From positions 1 to 40,217 of the forward strand of contig JAAUZI010000079.1 of the NCBI GenBank assembly GCA_014804645.1: 40,217 nucleotides of DNA, in the 5' to 3' direction. Positions 39,162-40,217 of the stretch are shown one piece after another. The stretch comes from Lachnospiraceae bacterium. GTDB lineage: Bacteria > Bacillota > Clostridia > Lachnospirales > Lachnospiraceae. Position 1 is the first letter of the stretch. Every line of letters begins with the position of its first letter. The translations under genes were made by a program, and so were the position numbers. Below the pieces are notes generated by a model. It made no database searches, was not told the origin of the DNA, and was given only the letters and a program-made list of their open reading frames with translations.

Positions 39162-39692
39162 CTACATTCCCAGCGTAATCAGAATCCCGTCCGCAATGGC
39201 CTGGGCAATCTCGTCAAACTGGGCGTCAAACAGCTGATTGTCTGCGTCTGTGTTTATAAAGCCCACCTCCAACAGTACGGATGGTATCTGTGTGCGGTTT
39301 AAAACCACCAGATTGGTGCGCTCATTGACGCCCTGATTGAGAAACCCCACAGCCTCCAGCTGCTGGTTGATATTGTAGGCCAGGCGAGCAGCCTCACCAT
39401 AGCGGTTGTAGACCAGAGATTCTATTCCGCTGTACTGGTTGGGATAGGGACTGGAGTTGCGGTGGATGGAGACAAAGTAATCCGCCCCCACCTGATTCCC
39501 CTCCTGCGCTTTTTGGGCGGGAGATTCATATATATCCGTAGTGCGGGTATAGAACACATCCACTCCTCTGTTCTCCAGAATCCGGCCCACAGCCAGAGTC
39601 AGGGACAGCGCATCGTCCTTTTCCTGACGCCCCTGATATACTGCGCCGGGGTTGGCGCCGCCATGACCCGCATCCAATACGATAAGTGGCAT
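39162..39692 (-). CDS. N-acetylmuramoyl-L-alanine amidase (Amidase_3, no signal peptide)
   Basis: This is a 176-residue zinc amidase that cuts the bond between muramic acid and L-alanine in peptidoglycan. Zinc/catalytic residues: His10 in LDAGHGG, Glu24 in RQEKDD, His77 in VSIHRNSSP and Glu142 in LLEVGFINT. It resembles CwlD but begins directly at the catalytic domain; upstream in frame there is a stop without another start, so no signal peptide or anchor is present. AGAGGAAAA is its ribosome binding site. How it would reach the wall is unclear. It is convergent with spoIVB and follows the HicB gene, separated by a terminator. Confidence 0.93.
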   Translation of the reverse strand: MPLIVLDAGHGGANPGAVYQGRQEKDDALSLTLAVGRILENRGVDVFYTRTTDIYESPAQKAQEGNQVGADYFVSIHRNSSPYPNQYSGIESLVYNRYGEAARLAYNINQQLEAVGFLNQGVNERTNLVVLNRTQIPSVLLEVGFINTDADNQLFDAQFDEIAQAIADGILITLGM

Positions 39693-39741
39693 ATATTTTC
39701 CTCTACCTAATGAAAAAAATACTTAGTATATTATATGCAAA

Positions 39742-39780
39742 AACAAGGCCACTGGTGTCTGCAGGGCCTTGTTTTTTGTT
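39742..39780. terminator. Bidirectional terminator
   Basis: AACAAGGCC (39742-39750) pairs with GGCCTTGTT (39764-39772). T runs flank it on both strands. It mainly ends the minus-strand HicB gene, just upstream of the amidase gene. Confidence 0.85.
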
Positions 39781-39781
39781 T

Positions 39782-40186
39782 TTATCCAATATGAAGTTGA
39801 GACTTTAAAGCATCTTGCAAAACCTGGGAGAAATTAATATTGCGCTCTAATGCGGCGGCATTGAGCCATGCAGGTAGGGTAACTGTTCGGCTGACAGAGC
39901 GATTTATCTGGGCCATGCGAACTGACGGCATATATACATCAACTAGTATTACGCGCTGGTTAGGCCTTAATTGTACTTCTGAAAGAGGAGTGGGAGCGGG
40001 GATATCTTCTCCATCCTCTTCCAAGCCATTAAGAACACATCCAAGAAGTTCGCGGGCAGAGAGAAGAGCGTCGTCTTCATTAATACCGCTGGTAGCGCAA
40101 TTCAAATCAGGAAAAACAACGGCAATTTCTTGCTCAGGTTCATAAGTATATATGGCGGGATAAAAATATCGTTCTACTTTTTTCAT
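39782..40186 (-). CDS. HicB-type antitoxin
   Basis: This is a 134-residue protein. The N-terminal HicB partial RNase-H fold (about 6-70) has YPAIYTYEPEQEIAVVFPDL, then the usual ATSGINEDDALLSARELLGC. The C-terminal part has VILVDVYMPSVRMAQINRSV and an RHH/HTH-like VTLPAWLNAAALERNINFSQ that would bind DNA. Such proteins neutralise the HicA mRNA interferase. The ATG has GAGGAGG upstream. HicA is usually just upstream or downstream; the downstream side (the amidase) does not match, and the upstream side is outside the window. Confidence 0.86.
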   Translation of the reverse strand: MKKVERYFYPAIYTYEPEQEIAVVFPDLNCATSGINEDDALLSARELLGCVLNGLEEDGEDIPAPTPLSEVQLRPNQRVILVDVYMPSVRMAQINRSVSRTVTLPAWLNAAALERNINFSQVLQDALKSQLHIG

Positions 40187-40217
40187 GCGAATGACCTCCT
40201 CTGTTACTGTTATTAAA

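Noticed and set aside
39021..39302. Plus-strand frame across the spoIVB end and the amidase gene
   Set aside because: It spans the strong hairpin and the convergent stops, with no ribosome binding site or similarity.

Overview
The window reads as chromosomal DNA of a spore-forming, Gram-positive anaerobe of the class Clostridia, most likely a Lachnospiraceae-type gut bacterium. The evidence is a complete spoIIIAA-AH operon, spoIVB, the linked order asp23-nusB-xseA-xseB-ispA-dxs-tlyA-nadK-argR-recN, strong AGGAGG-type ribosome binding sites, frequent GTG and TTG starts, LytTR/GHKL two-component systems, FlxA-like proteins and a GH3 glucosidase with inverted domain order. The species cannot be named from the sequence alone. 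No tRNA, rRNA, CRISPR array, integrase or transposase was found, and no gap between genes exceeds 300 bases.

Left part, 1 to about 14.2 kb, is variable. It holds the 3' end of a GH3 beta-glucosidase and a CPBP-type membrane protease gene broken by an internal deletion. Next come a GNAT acetyltransferase flanked by a 30-bp direct repeat and a two-TM protein. A LytTR regulator/GHKL kinase pair follows, then two FlxA-like paralogues on opposite strands that enclose an alpha/beta hydrolase, a DUF3237 protein and a Sufu-domain protein. The part ends with an XRE-cupin regulator plus YbaK-type deacylase, a second LytTR/GHKL pair on the minus strand and a large SUKH-domain protein. Base composition looks more AT-rich here up to about 9.4 kb than further right.

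Central part, 14.2 to 26.9 kb: a good sigma-A type promoter drives a small zinc-ribbon protein, an AraM/G1PDH-type dehydrogenase and a secreted transglutaminase-like protein, ending at a strong terminator. The spoIIIA operon follows (mother-cell side of the SpoIIIA-SpoIIQ channel), with a candidate sigma-E promoter in front and a large hairpin between spoIIIAE and spoIIIAF. Then come deoB, prfC and a second transglutaminase-like membrane protein.

Right part, 26.9 to 39.1 kb: a sigma-A type promoter at 26926-26954 begins a long, tightly packed co-directional housekeeping run (envelope-stress-type Asp23 protein, antitermination, exonuclease VII, isoprenoid precursor synthesis, rRNA methylation, NAD kinase, arginine repressor, RecN). 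It ends in a DUF4272 protein and spoIVB. spo0A, the usual neighbour downstream of spoIVB, is not present. A large hairpin separates spoIVB from a convergent, signal-less amidase, and the window ends in a HicB-type antitoxin whose HicA partner is not visible.

No clearly new defence or biosynthetic system was found. The observations most worth a second look are the hairpin element in the spoIIIA operon with 9-bp flanking repeats, the FlxA-like pair with a duplicated internal motif, the recombination scar around the GNAT gene, the two transglutaminase-like proteins that bracket spoIIIA-deoB-prfC, and the hairpin over the spoIVB start.
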